Below are positions 16,674 through 25,272 of a stretch of 47,952 nucleotides of DNA, piece by piece. Source of the DNA: Aphanothece sp. CMT-3BRIN-NPC111 (GTDB lineage Bacteria > Cyanobacteriota > Cyanobacteriia > Cyanobacteriales > JAHHGU01). The stretch is taken from the NCBI GenBank assembly GCA_019359765.1, contig JAHHGU010000040.1:1-47952 (forward strand). Reading direction: 5' to 3'. Under the pieces are notes generated by a model. It had not been told where the DNA came from and did not search any database. It worked only from the letters and a program-made list of their open reading frames with translations. The translations under genes were made by a program, and so were the position numbers. How positions within the stretch are numbered: the stretch's first letter is position 1; each line of letters opens with the position of its first letter.

Positions 16674-17807
16674 TTAATTTTTCATTCCTGTCATTGCTTC
16701 TTTCCCGCCTTTCAGAAATGCTTCCCACTCGCCTTTTTGCTCGTTGCTGCGTTTTTCTACAACTGCGTGCCAGAATTGGTTGATTACCGATACATCTTCG
16801 GGGAGACGGCGGACTAAAGTGCCGACTAGCGATCGCGCCAATGTCCCTGCTTCTAAAGCTGTTGCACCAAAGAAGCGACTGTGCAAAATGGCATCTTCTA
16901 ATACGCCAATTTGTTCGGCGGTAGAAAGAGAAGACTCTAGCCGTTGATCGTCAGAACTGGCAGCAGCGCTAGTTTCTCGTAGATCGGCAAAAGTTTGTAG
17001 CAGCACATCTAGTAAAGTCGGCGGTACTTCAACTTCAATGCCATGCCGACTCATTAACTCCTTAGTACGGAACAGGATAATTTCTTTCTCCTGTTTTTTG
17101 TTCGTCACTATAGGCATATGGACAAAATTGAAGCGACGCTTCAAGGCGGAGGATAACTCATTCACGCCGCGATCGCGACTATTGGCAGTAGCGATCACAT
17201 TAAAGCCTGGTTTGGCAAAAGCAATATTGTCAGCCTTCAGTTCAGGAATGGAAATGTACTTCTCGCTTAAAATGGAGATCAAGGCATCCTGTACGTCAGA
17301 TGTACAGCGAGTCAACTCCTCAAACCGTCCCATCCCCCCTGTCTGCATCGCCGTCATCAAAGGGGAGGGAATTAAGGACTCGTGAGATTGACCAGCAGCA
17401 ATTACCATCGCCACATTCCAGGAATACTTGATCTGGTCTTCAGTGGTTCCTGCTGTTCCCTGGACTACATAGGTAGAGTTGTCAGAAATTGCTGCGGCAA
17501 GTAACTCTGCTAGCCAGCTTTTACCTGTACCCGGATCGCCAATTAGCAGTAAACCCCGATCTGAGGCTAGAGTGACAATGGCGCGCTCTGCGATCGCACT
17601 TTCCCCGTACCATTTTTGTCCTATAGGGCGTTCGAGTTTTTGAGAAGGAGTGCTACCTAGTACAAAAGTCCGCACCATCTGCGGTGACAGTCTCCATGAA
17701 AAAGGTTTTGCTCCTTTGTCTATTGAGGCGAGATATTCTAGTTCTTCTCGATACTTAATTTCGGCGGGTTGCCGCAGAATGGTGGCACTGTTTTTTGATT
17801 TCGCCAT
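16674..17807 (-). CDS. MoxR-type AAA+ ATPase
   Basis: A 377-residue ATPase of the MoxR/RavA branch. Walker A is GDPGTGKS (90-97). At the Walker B position it has GRFEELTR (161-168) where most MoxR proteins have hydrophobic residues and DEINR, so an E-E pair replaces D-E and the preceding strand is less hydrophobic. Sensor 1 is ATANSRDRG (207-215) and the arginine-finger region is ALKRRFNF (221-228). A good ribosome site, AAGGAG, precedes the ATG. MoxR proteins form hexamers that remodel or activate proteins together with VWA partners, and the VWA gene here is 0.9 kb upstream. The usual order of MoxR, VWA and DUF5682 is interrupted by a Uma2 gene. Confidence 0.88.
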   Translation of the reverse strand: MAKSKNSATILRQPAEIKYREELEYLASIDKGAKPFSWRLSPQMVRTFVLGSTPSQKLERPIGQKWYGESAIAERAIVTLASDRGLLLIGDPGTGKSWLAELLAAAISDNSTYVVQGTAGTTEDQIKYSWNVAMVIAAGQSHESLIPSPLMTAMQTGGMGRFEELTRCTSDVQDALISILSEKYISIPELKADNIAFAKPGFNVIATANSRDRGVNELSSALKRRFNFVHMPIVTNKKQEKEIILFRTKELMSRHGIEVEVPPTLLDVLLQTFADLRETSAAASSDDQRLESSLSTAEQIGVLEDAILHSRFFGATALEAGTLARSLVGTLVRRLPEDVSVINQFWHAVVEKRSNEQKGEWEAFLKGGKEAMTGMKN

Positions 17808-17903
17808 TTTGGTTATCTCCTTTTATAAATTAACAATCGACGGATATCGATATTTTTTTTAATAAAAACTAAATAGGTTTTCAATCTTCTTCTGTGACAT
17901 TTA

Positions 17904-17916
17904 TAGGACTTACGCA
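17904..17916 (+). repeat. TAGGACTTACGCA motif
   Basis: The same 13 bases occur at 22190-22202 in the same orientation. The two flank the Uma2-VWA-DUF5691-SWIM part of the cassette. It is a frequent motif at ends of cyanobacterial repeats. Just downstream is the AGTCCGC-GTAG-GCGGACT palindrome (about 17978). Confidence 0.45.
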
Positions 17917-18014
17917 AACATCCCCACAGGCTCTCATCTTGGGGCTACGCAGGCTAAACAAAGCAGCTATATATTTAGTCCGCGTAGGCGGACTTTGTAC
18001 GTGTAGCCGCGCCT

Positions 18015-18626
18015 TTAGGCGTTATGCTGATTTATTGTATCTGGTAGTGGTTCAGATTCAAACTCAACCTTATCGTAAAGATCGAGTAGGGAGATTTGGA
18101 ACGGAACAGAGGTCATATCCAGCACTGCATTCTCACTTTCATACTCAGAAAATAGCCATTTATTGTTCTCAGTTTGTGAATATTGTTCTACAGAAATTTC
18201 AGTTTGAGAGATAAGAATATATTCTCTCAGCGTGGAAATTGCTCGATAAAGTTTGAATTTTCCTACTCGGTCATATTTTTGTGTAGATTCTGAGAGAACC
18301 TCTGCGATCGCGACAGGATTGGTAATTGCATCTCTACGCCCCTCCGCATACTTTAATTGACCTGCAACTACCATGACGTCTGGATAAGTGTATAGCCGCT
18401 GGCGTGGTATCCACAGGCGCATATCGCTCATGAATACATCATAGGGTTGCCTCTTGAGGGCAAAATTAAGTGCTGTACTCAGATTTAGTGCTATCCGATT
18501 GTGATTTGGTGTTCCACCTGCCATTGGAAATATCTGACCCTGATAATATTCACTTCTGAATGTTGCAGCCGTTTCTAGCTGCAAATATTCTTCAGGCGTG
18601 TAGTAGTGTTGTTCCTTTACTTGCAT
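18015..18626 (-). CDS. Uma2-family (DUF820) putative endonuclease
   Basis: A 203-residue protein of the PD-(D/E)XK-fold Uma2 family, extremely expanded in cyanobacteria. Landmarks are HYYTPEEYLQLE, the FRSEYYQGQIFPMAGG stretch, PDVMVV and the catalytic-region AEVLSEST then KYDRVGKFKLYRAI. I start it at the ATG at 18626 because MQVKEQHYYTPEEY is the usual beginning. It lies between the VWA and moxR genes of the cassette and breaks their usual adjacency. It could be a passenger. The tail is A+T-richer than its neighbours, consistent with recent arrival. Many Uma2 genes are scattered copies with unknown biological role. Confidence 0.85.
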   Translation of the reverse strand: MQVKEQHYYTPEEYLQLETAATFRSEYYQGQIFPMAGGTPNHNRIALNLSTALNFALKRQPYDVFMSDMRLWIPRQRLYTYPDVMVVAGQLKYAEGRRDAITNPVAIAEVLSESTQKYDRVGKFKLYRAISTLREYILISQTEISVEQYSQTENNKWLFSEYESENAVLDMTSVPFQISLLDLYDKVEFESEPLPDTINQHNA

Positions 18627-18710
18627 GGTTTTTAATAACAAATCTAGCCTAAAGGATAGTGCGATTGATGATTATGTTAGTTTAACTTTTCAATTTACCC
18701 ACCAACAAAA

Positions 18711-20195
18711 CTAGGCAACAATTACTTTTTTCAATTCTTGAATTAACTTCTTAGGGCTACCCGTCAAAATGGGCGTGCCTAGTTCCTTTAGACGAGTGCG
18801 GAACCACTGGTTCACGCTGAAGTATCCCGAACTGGTGACGGCACCAACCGGAATAAAGTGCAGATCCGATTCTTTCAGCGACTTGATATAGTCGAACAGT
18901 ACTTGGTCGCTGCCACCTTCGTAAAAATCAGAGATGAGGACAAGTACCGTGTTTCTTGGCTCCAAAATTTTCTGTGCCGCTACGAGCAACGCCCCATAAA
19001 TGTAGGTTCCACCTCCTAGCTGAGTGCGTAACAGCACTTCAAAAGGGTCATCTACCCAAGGAGTTAGATCTAGCACCTGCGTATCAAAAGCCAGCAGATG
19101 CACATCAACATTGGGAAGTCCGGCAAAAATAGAGGCGAGAATCGTACACTGCACCATTGCATCTACCATTGAGCCAGATTGGTCAACGACGACAATCATG
19201 CGCGTCGGCGTTTTCTTTTTAGCAGTGTGTTGATAATAGAGGCGATCGACCAGCAACCGCTGCTCCTCTGGACTCCAGTTGGTCAGGTTCTTCCAAATAG
19301 TACGTTTTAAATCTAGATTGCGAAAGACTCGTTTGGGAGGTACTGAGTAATCAATTTTGCCAGAAATTGTCTGAGCCACCTGTAGCCGCAAGACTTCTGC
19401 CAGTTCGTCAATGAATTGCCGGATCAGGTGTTTGGCATTTTTGAGCGCGTTACCGGACAAATTCGCCTTGTCGCGCAAAAGTTGTTCAACTAAAGCCATT
19501 GATGGCGTTAGCTGGCTGGCGAGTTGGTCATCTTTCAACACTTCCCGCAGCGCCATGCGCTCAATTAGTTCGCCTTCCATTGCTTTGAGCGTAGCGCGTA
19601 ACTGTTCTTCAGTGACGGTAAAGCCTTGACCAGTTCCACTACCTGCACCTATACCACTGCCACTGCCTGAACCGCTATCCTTAGCTGTACCACGACCACT
19701 ACCTGCACCAGCACCAATTCCTGGCTTTTGCCCGCGCAGGCTACCTGGCGGACAGCCAAGCGCCTTTTCCAGATAGCTCACATCTTTAAGCCATTGGGCA
19801 TATTGTTGAGCGGTGACTACGCTGCTTTGAGTGTTAGGACCGAAGGCATTTAGCAGCAGCTTTGAGAACACCAGGGCGCGGCGTAGGGTGTCTTCGGATT
19901 TTGGATTTTGGATTTTGGCTTTTGGATTGTTTTCCGATTGTTCGGGTTCGCAGGTTGCCTCTAATGAGCCGGGTAGGATGGGCTGGGTAAAGTCTGGTTC
20001 TAATTCTGGATAGCGATGCAGCAGGTTCTCAATGCTAATGTTGGGGTCGAGAATTAGCTGCGGTAAGTCTAACTCATCGACAATTTCGGCGGACATGCGT
20101 TCAAAGTTTGCCCCTTGTTCAGTAAAGCCGTACATAGTGGCGAGCAACCGCCAGTAAAGGACTTGACGACGTTGGGCAATCTGGTTAGCGTCCAT
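18711..20195 (-). CDS. VWA-domain protein of the MoxR cassette (CoxE-like)
   Basis: A 494-residue protein. The N-terminal 150 residues are helical. A Gly/Ser/Ala linker follows (about 155-190), then a helical region and a von Willebrand A domain (about 330-490) with the metal site intact: DQSGS (338-342), the GGGTYI Thr and ISDFYEGG. Such proteins bind partners through a metal and are classic MoxR clients or adaptors. I start it at the ATG at 20195, with AAGG before it, 13 bases after the upstream stop; the longer frame would overlap that gene. Residues about 90-100 (NPKAKIQNPKSE) come from an inserted heptad repeat. It is likely translated with the upstream gene. Confidence 0.9.
   Translation of the reverse strand: MDANQIAQRRQVLYWRLLATMYGFTEQGANFERMSAEIVDELDLPQLILDPNISIENLLHRYPELEPDFTQPILPGSLEATCEPEQSENNPKAKIQNPKSEDTLRRALVFSKLLLNAFGPNTQSSVVTAQQYAQWLKDVSYLEKALGCPPGSLRGQKPGIGAGAGSGRGTAKDSGSGSGSGIGAGSGTGQGFTVTEEQLRATLKAMEGELIERMALREVLKDDQLASQLTPSMALVEQLLRDKANLSGNALKNAKHLIRQFIDELAEVLRLQVAQTISGKIDYSVPPKRVFRNLDLKRTIWKNLTNWSPEEQRLLVDRLYYQHTAKKKTPTRMIVVVDQSGSMVDAMVQCTILASIFAGLPNVDVHLLAFDTQVLDLTPWVDDPFEVLLRTQLGGGTYIYGALLVAAQKILEPRNTVLVLISDFYEGGSDQVLFDYIKSLKESDLHFIPVGAVTSSGYFSVNQWFRTRLKELGTPILTGSPKKLIQELKKVIVA
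19896..19930 (-). repeat. Heptad repeat inserted in the VWA gene
   Basis: Units CCAAAAT repeat about five times on the minus strand and encode the hydrophilic NPKAKIQNPKS just before the helical part. This is the same repeat type as 7541-7572 and 28964-28995. Confidence 0.8.
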
Positions 20196-20208
20196 GTTGG
20201 CTGTTACC

Positions 20209-21588
20209 TTAACGCTTGCGGAGTAAACGGCTAGCTCGTTCTTGTAATGTGGCAACTGTGCTTGTTTTTGGCGGTGCTTTCAGGATCTTGGCGGCTTTCT
20301 GACCTGTGAAAATAACTTTGTTCTGCACGGTTACTGCTAATGGCTGCACGGCCCAATGTCCGGCATCAAAGCGGAGGAGTCCAAAGAGTTGGGAGGAGTG
20401 GGCGATCGCATCCACTGTCACTTCTGACAACAAACTGATGCGTTCCATCGCCACTGGTAGCACACCTGCATCTTGCCAACTCAAAGTTAGTGTGCCATCG
20501 TTTTGGATAATTGTGTAATCGCTGAGAAATATAGGTTCGGCAAGTTGAATGGGATGGCGATCGCTAGGGGAAACGAGGCAGGGAGCAGGAACTTTAGAGA
20601 TATTGGGGGCAAAGCATTCAGCTGCTTTCTTCATCAGGTTATACTTGCCACCGATTTGTCCGTCGCCATGCCAAAGCAGGTCGCCTGTCGGCAGCAAAGG
20701 AATGTCTTTTAGGTGCAGTGCCTTATTTTGAACCAAGGCATCCAGTAAAAGAGCGGCATCAGGAAACAGCAGCCAGATTTCATCGCCGCTAATTGCATCG
20801 ACTTTATAGGCAGACAGCGTAACTCTCACCAGTTGCACCTGAGCATCGTTAGTAAGCAGCCCATAGGCGGTGAAGCTAACCAGGTTGGCGTGATGACGCA
20901 AGTCTAACCCAAGCAGTTCTAGAGTGCCAGAGACGAGCTTGGGGGTATAAGGTACTGTGGGACGCAAAGCACCAACCATCGCCTGCGTCCACAAATCTAC
21001 CCAGCGATAGATAGGGATGGTGCTGCTATCTGCTAATAGAACCTGGCCCATCAGTTCATTAAAAAATCCTGTTAATAGAGCTGCTTGGCGCATCAGGAGC
21101 GGTTCTGCCTGAATTTGCTCTAATGTTGTCATGAAGGGAATTAAGGTTGAAGCATCGAGGCGGACATAGCCCACTAGGGCAATTTCCATCAACCAGTTGC
21201 GGACGCTTTCGAGCCAGACTTGAATGCGATCGCTCTGTTGGGCAGGTTCGCTTTGTGCGATCGCCTCTGGTATCTCTGTCCGTTCTAATACGCTTCTGGC
21301 TTGCTGCTGTAAGGTATCGAACAGTGACCCTTGCATGGCGGCACGTACAGCCGCCAAAACTGCGAAATGTCGCTCGACAAATTCATGGCGTTGGATGGCA
21401 GCACAGCTATCACACAGGGGCTGCTGTAGCGGTGTTCCTGTAAATACCCGTTGGAGAGCATTCAAAGTCTGCTGGTGTTGCTGGTCAAGATTGGCGAAGC
21501 CATTAAGGAAGCAGCGATCAAAATCAGCAATTAGGCTCAATGCTGCTATGCCGTTGGGCAGTTCGTTCAGGGTACTGGGGAAAGCCAT
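20209..21588 (-). CDS. Conserved protein of the MoxR-VWA cassette (DUF5691-like, tentative)
   Basis: A 459-residue soluble protein that I cannot firmly place. It has helical bundles at the N-terminus (ALSLIADFDRCF, a CDSCAAIQRHEF stretch with possible zinc-binding CxxC), then mixed alpha/beta segments, then a tail rich in beta strands (IFTGQKAAKIL). No catalytic motif stands out. Position and size match the DUF5691-type gene that accompanies MoxR, VWA and DUF5682 elsewhere, which is why I suggest that name. The ATG at 21588 is chosen; a TTG at 21606 would add seven residues without a ribosome site. The stop lies 13 bases before the VWA start. Confidence 0.65.
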   Translation of the reverse strand: MAFPSTLNELPNGIAALSLIADFDRCFLNGFANLDQQHQQTLNALQRVFTGTPLQQPLCDSCAAIQRHEFVERHFAVLAAVRAAMQGSLFDTLQQQARSVLERTEIPEAIAQSEPAQQSDRIQVWLESVRNWLMEIALVGYVRLDASTLIPFMTTLEQIQAEPLLMRQAALLTGFFNELMGQVLLADSSTIPIYRWVDLWTQAMVGALRPTVPYTPKLVSGTLELLGLDLRHHANLVSFTAYGLLTNDAQVQLVRVTLSAYKVDAISGDEIWLLFPDAALLLDALVQNKALHLKDIPLLPTGDLLWHGDGQIGGKYNLMKKAAECFAPNISKVPAPCLVSPSDRHPIQLAEPIFLSDYTIIQNDGTLTLSWQDAGVLPVAMERISLLSEVTVDAIAHSSQLFGLLRFDAGHWAVQPLAVTVQNKVIFTGQKAAKILKAPPKTSTVATLQERASRLLRKR

Positions 21589-21600
21589 AACTGTTTGATA

Positions 21601-21625
21601 TAGCAATTAGCAATTAGCTTTTAGC
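21601..21625. repeat. Heptad tandem repeat
   Basis: TAGCAAT and TAGCTTT units repeat about three to four times just upstream of the cassette's second gene, separating it from the SWIM-like gene. Confidence 0.75.
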
Positions 21626-21660
21626 AAACTCGCAAGCTTGGCAGTTATAGCGACTCATAG

Positions 21661-21712
21661 CATGCATAGAGGCTCGCGTCGATTGTCCTAACTATTATGA
21701 CAACTGCTATAA
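21661..21712. repeat. TATAGCAGT-type dispersed element, copy c (inverted)
   Basis: The reverse complement begins TTATAGCAGTTGTC and contains GGACAATCGAC, like copies at 10944 and 11331. Together with the heptads it fills the gap between the first two genes of the cassette. Confidence 0.55.
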
Positions 21713-22186
21713 CTAGACGAACCAACTCATTTCCGGCAGGGGACGGTTTGAGGTGCCGAGTTCCAGGTAGCGCAGGTAATTAAGAAAACGGCTGAAAACT
21801 TCGCTGGCGGGTTCTTTTTTGACTGTACCTTTGCGGGCAAGGATATCGCCGATGTTTTTAAGTTGGCTGATGTCGCCGGAAACTTTTAGGAAACGGATCA
21901 CTTGCTCAATGCCATAAGATGCGATCGCCTCCTGAAGCAAGGCTTGCAAATGCTTGCAAGGGTAGCCGCCCCCTAGACCCCCACAAGGACGGTTATTATT
22001 GGTGCTGCAATAAAAGTCGATTGACCTAGCCTCAAAGAATGAAACATAGACCCGTTCAATATCAGAACCACTAGAAACGACTCCTTGCAGGCGATCGTTA
22101 AACATCTCGACAAACGGGACTTTTTTGATGTCCCGCTTGCTTTGAACGGTGCGGTCATTAGGATGAGTCAAAGATGAGTTAGACAT
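21713..22186 (-). CDS. Small SWIM-like zinc-binding protein, first gene of the cassette
   Basis: A 157-residue protein. Residues 47-80 hold YVSFFEARSIDFYC, a second Cys in NRPCGG and GYPCKHLQALL, so C60, C68, C77 and H79. The CxH end matches SWIM zinc fingers, but the first pair is C-x7-C instead of CxC, so it is a variant. The rest is helical with no catalytic residues. In related MoxR-VWA clusters a SWIM protein is usually larger. This one is short and could be a stand-alone nucleic-acid or protein-binding module. It starts the minus-strand cassette; the ATG is preceded by TAGGACTTACGCA-type repeat DNA. Confidence 0.72.
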   Translation of the reverse strand: MSNSSLTHPNDRTVQSKRDIKKVPFVEMFNDRLQGVVSSGSDIERVYVSFFEARSIDFYCSTNNNRPCGGLGGGYPCKHLQALLQEAIASYGIEQVIRFLKVSGDISQLKNIGDILARKGTVKKEPASEVFSRFLNYLRYLELGTSNRPLPEMSWFV

Positions 22187-22546
22187 GATTAGGACTTACG
22201 CAACTGGTTCAATGGTCATCTGTTTCAAAGGGTAAACGGTAGAAGGATAGAAGGGTAGGTTTTACTTACCCCTTACGCCTGAAAGCCAGAAGCTAAGCTT
22301 CGATGCTGCCTTGACGGCAAAGGCGAAGTCAATTACCGTAATATTACGTATACTTAATAATTAACTCACAGTCCAAAGGGTTTGCTGACCTCACTTGAGG
22401 TCACTAAAGGAATGTGGGTTAAAAAATCTATAGATAAAAGTCAAGTTATTTTTGACATTTTCTGAAAGTACGCTCTCTAAATAAACGTCTGCTTATTAAC
22501 TGACTTCTGCACCTCTAATAACTGTCTCCCTCAAACACGGTCTTCT
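22187..22546. other. Divergent intergenic region before the MFS gene
   Basis: No gene was found. It holds the TAGGACTTACGCA motif (22190-22202), a CGTAATATTACG palindrome (22337-22348) and GACCTCA-CT-TGAGGTC (22387-22402), which could be an operator of the exporter or of the cassette. Confidence 0.5.
22387..22402. promoter_or_regulatory. Inverted repeat GACCTCACTTGAGGTC
   Basis: Perfect 7-base arms around CT, 145 bases before the MFS start, typical in size for a TetR or MarR-type operator. No such regulator is encoded next to it. Confidence 0.35.
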
Positions 22547-24127
22547 ATGAAACAGTCACCACCATCTGAACCCTTAAGGGAACAACCACCAGCTAAGTCA
22601 CCAGAGGTTAACAAGTGGCTGATCACCGCCACTATTATGATCAGCTCCTTGATTGTCGTAATTGACACCAGCATTGTCAACGTTGCCATTCCTGAAATCC
22701 AAAAGAGTTTAGGAGCCTCTGTTCATGAAATTAGCTCGGTAGCAACCTTCTATATCATTAGCACCGTCATTATCATGCCTTTGACCGGCTATTTGAGCGC
22801 CTTATGGGGGCGCAAACAATTTTATGCCGGAGCAATTATCCTGTTTACGCTTTCTTCGCTCTTATGCGGGTTAGCCTGGAATCTACCTTCCTTAGTATTA
22901 TTTCGGATTCTACAAGGATTAGCTGGAGGCGCTCTGTTACCTAGCGCTCAAGCGATTTTGTTTGAAACTTTTCCTCCAGAAGAACAAGGAAAAGCGATGG
23001 GCATTTTTGGTTTGGGTGTGATTGTTGGCCCTGCCATTGGCCCGGTTTTGGGGGGGTATCTAACAGATAGCGTAGGTTGGCGCTCTATCTTCACTGTTAA
23101 TGTCCCCATTGGGATAATCGCGACACTGATGGTGCTTAAGTTTATTCGCAATCCCTCCTACATAAAGAAGCCTCAGGGCAAATTTGACCTACCGGGATTG
23201 ATTTCTCTGGTAGTCAGTCTATCTAGCTTGCAATATGCCTTAGAAAGAGGGCAATCTCTAGGCTGGCTTAGTTCTAGAGAAATTATGGGATTGGTAGTCA
23301 TAGGGTTGAGTAGTCTGGCTTATTTTATTCGCCGCGAATTAGTGACGCCCCATCCAATTGTTGATTTTTCTGCTTTTAAGAACCGTGCTTTTGTAGCTGG
23401 AAACATTATTGGCACGATCACAGGCTTTGGCTTGTTTGGGATACTTTTTGTGTTGCCTTTGTTTATGAGCAACATCCTGCATTTCAATACAGTTCAGATG
23501 GGTCTTGCCCTGATGCCAGGGGCTTTGTCTACAGCGCTAACTATGCCCTTAGCAGGACGACTTGCGGATCGCTTAGAACCTTGGATTCCTATGAGCTTTG
23601 GAATTGCGATCGTTACCCTGGGAACATGGCAATTGAGCTATTTAACGGCGCAATCAGGTTACTGGGATTTATTTTGGCCTCAGGTATTACGAGGAATAGG
23701 TTTGGGATTGGTCTTTGTGCCTTTATCAAAAGCCACCCTTGGTACTATAAGTAAAGCAAAAACTGCTGCTGCTTCAGGATTGTACAACTTGGTTCGACAA
23801 TTAGGAGGCAGTACAGGTATTGCCTTGTTGACAGTCATGCTCCAATACTTTCAAGCTGTTCACTTAAATAATTTAAATTACGCTGTAGCACAGCACGACC
23901 CAGCTACATTAAATCAACTCCATGAATTAGCAACAGTGTTCATGCAGAGGAAAGCAATTGAGGGCGGTAATGTTCCCACGCAGGCACTCTCAAACATGAA
24001 AGAGCTGATATTAAGTCAAGCAGCCTTAGAAGCATATAAAGATTTGTTCCGCTACAGCGCTGGGATCTTTATGCTTAATTATTTAGCTGTTAGTTTCTTG
24101 AAAGTTAAACACCCTGTTTCTAGATAA
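22547..24127 (+). CDS. DHA2-family MFS exporter (EmrB/QacA type)
   Basis: A 526-residue inner-membrane multidrug or metabolite-proton antiporter. The N-terminus is short and cytoplasmic, and the rest has the 14 hydrophobic segments typical of DHA2. Motif D1-like VVIDTSIVNVAIPEIQ lies in the first segment, motif A-type GYLSALWGRKQ after the second, and motif C-type GVIVGPAIGPVLGG in the fifth. The ATG is at 22547. No membrane-fusion partner (EmrA) or outer-membrane protein lies next to it. The downstream gene is a DoxX protein 270 bases away. A palindrome upstream suggests local control. Confidence 0.93.
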   Translation: MKQSPPSEPLREQPPAKSPEVNKWLITATIMISSLIVVIDTSIVNVAIPEIQKSLGASVHEISSVATFYIISTVIIMPLTGYLSALWGRKQFYAGAIILFTLSSLLCGLAWNLPSLVLFRILQGLAGGALLPSAQAILFETFPPEEQGKAMGIFGLGVIVGPAIGPVLGGYLTDSVGWRSIFTVNVPIGIIATLMVLKFIRNPSYIKKPQGKFDLPGLISLVVSLSSLQYALERGQSLGWLSSREIMGLVVIGLSSLAYFIRRELVTPHPIVDFSAFKNRAFVAGNIIGTITGFGLFGILFVLPLFMSNILHFNTVQMGLALMPGALSTALTMPLAGRLADRLEPWIPMSFGIAIVTLGTWQLSYLTAQSGYWDLFWPQVLRGIGLGLVFVPLSKATLGTISKAKTAAASGLYNLVRQLGGSTGIALLTVMLQYFQAVHLNNLNYAVAQHDPATLNQLHELATVFMQRKAIEGGNVPTQALSNMKELILSQAALEAYKDLFRYSAGIFMLNYLAVSFLKVKHPVSR

Positions 24128-24394
24128 GAATCCAGGTAAAGCGAAAACTGTTATGTTATGCCTCAGCTTTCAAAGGGCACATCCCGCTTGGGGAAAAATA
24201 GCTGGCGTTTATAAAGATTTGTGCTTTCTACTCTGTTAGCGTTAGCGAAGCGAGGGGTTAGCCTAGCGGTACGAAGTGCGGGCGATTTGCCTTGCAGGGG
24301 ATACCCTCACCTGGGGAATTTGACACCGATCTTTCGACATCTATTCATCCTAGCGATACAGTAATTATATGTAACTTTAGTAATTTTCCCTAAG

Positions 24395-24826
24395 ATGCTC
24401 CAGAAACAAAACACTGTGAATAAGTCAAAAGAAGTATTGCGTGTCCTCCTCTCGCTTTTTATAGTAACAGCAGGCATCTTGCATTTTGTAAAGCCAGAGC
24501 CATTTTTAAAGATCGTCCCCCCCTACCTTCCATACCCTCTAGAATTAGTCTATATTAGTGGTTTCTTTGAGATTTTAGGTGGAGTTGGATTGCTCATCCC
24601 TATTGTCAGTCGTGCGGCGGCATGGGGTCTAATTGCACTTTTTATTGCTGTTTTTCCAGCTAATATAAATCAGGCTGTTAATAACATTCACCTTGAAGGA
24701 ATTCCACACAATCAACTTCTGTACTGGGCAAGGCTTCCTTTTCAGGCTGTGTTAATTGCTTGGGCTTGGTGGTTTACTAAAAAAACTGAGCAGCCGCCTG
24801 CCAACTTCAATGACTCGTCTTCTTAG
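24395..24826 (+). CDS. DoxX-family membrane protein
   Basis: A 143-residue protein with four hydrophobic helices (about 13-30, 49-66, 72-90 and 112-128) and the DoxX layout with HFVKPEPFLKIVPPYLP, FEILGGVGLLIP and the conserved loop INQAVNNIHLEGIP. The family is linked to thiosulfate oxidation, redox stress or quinol pools in other bacteria, without a clear activity here. It follows the MFS gene on the same strand with 267 bases between, so co-transcription is possible but not shown. Confidence 0.82.
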   Translation: MLQKQNTVNKSKEVLRVLLSLFIVTAGILHFVKPEPFLKIVPPYLPYPLELVYISGFFEILGGVGLLIPIVSRAAAWGLIALFIAVFPANINQAVNNIHLEGIPHNQLLYWARLPFQAVLIAWAWWFTKKTEQPPANFNDSSS

Positions 24827-24901
24827 AGAAGCGATCTACTACCATTTTTTATCGAGGTTAATAGCGGCGATAAGCACTCTACAGGACAATACAGCTCATT
24901 C

Positions 24902-24986
24902 AAAAGTTTTGAGTTTTAAGTTATGAGTTTTGAATTATTAATTTTTAACTCTTCATTCACAACTTAAAATTCATAACTCATAACTC
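24902..24986. repeat. Heptad-based imperfect inverted repeat
   Basis: AGTTTTGAGTTTTAAGTTATG on the left pairs with CATAACTCATAACTC on the right around an A+T-rich centre. It is made of 7-base units related to those at 40600-40637. Confidence 0.65.
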
Positions 24987-25160
24987 CGCGAAGCGGTAAA
25001 TATTCTCATGCCTGTAGAAATGCACCAAGAATACAGCGGTTTTCACATGAATTAATCACAGTCTCCTGGAAAGACGGGGAGACGTCGGCAAAGAGCAAAA
25101 ATATTAGACCTCCTGCATGAATCAAAAAATTATCTTCACCTTAATCGCGCTCTTCTCTAA

Positions 25161-25230
25161 TTATCTGCGTTAAGAAAGCGTCCATCTGCATACCCTACGA
25201 GAAGCCGCTAAGGCGGCTACATCTGCGGTA
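25161..25230. repeat. ATCTGCGT-type repeat
   Basis: TTATCTGCGTTAAGAAAGCG then CATCTGC, a GCCGCTAAGGCGGC palindrome and ACATCTGCGG. It is related to 11196-11240. Confidence 0.6.
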
Positions 25231-25272
25231 AAAACCTCAAACTTACTATTCAGGTAGGAAGTCTATTATTTA

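Larger units (their letters stand above)
24827..25272. other. Repeat-rich intergenic region
   Basis: No gene was found. The interval 24902-24986 is an imperfect palindrome built of GAGTTTT/TTATGAG units and its inverse, and 25161-25230 is an ATCTGCGT-type repeat interrupted by a GCCGCTAAGGCGGC hairpin. Confidence 0.6.
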
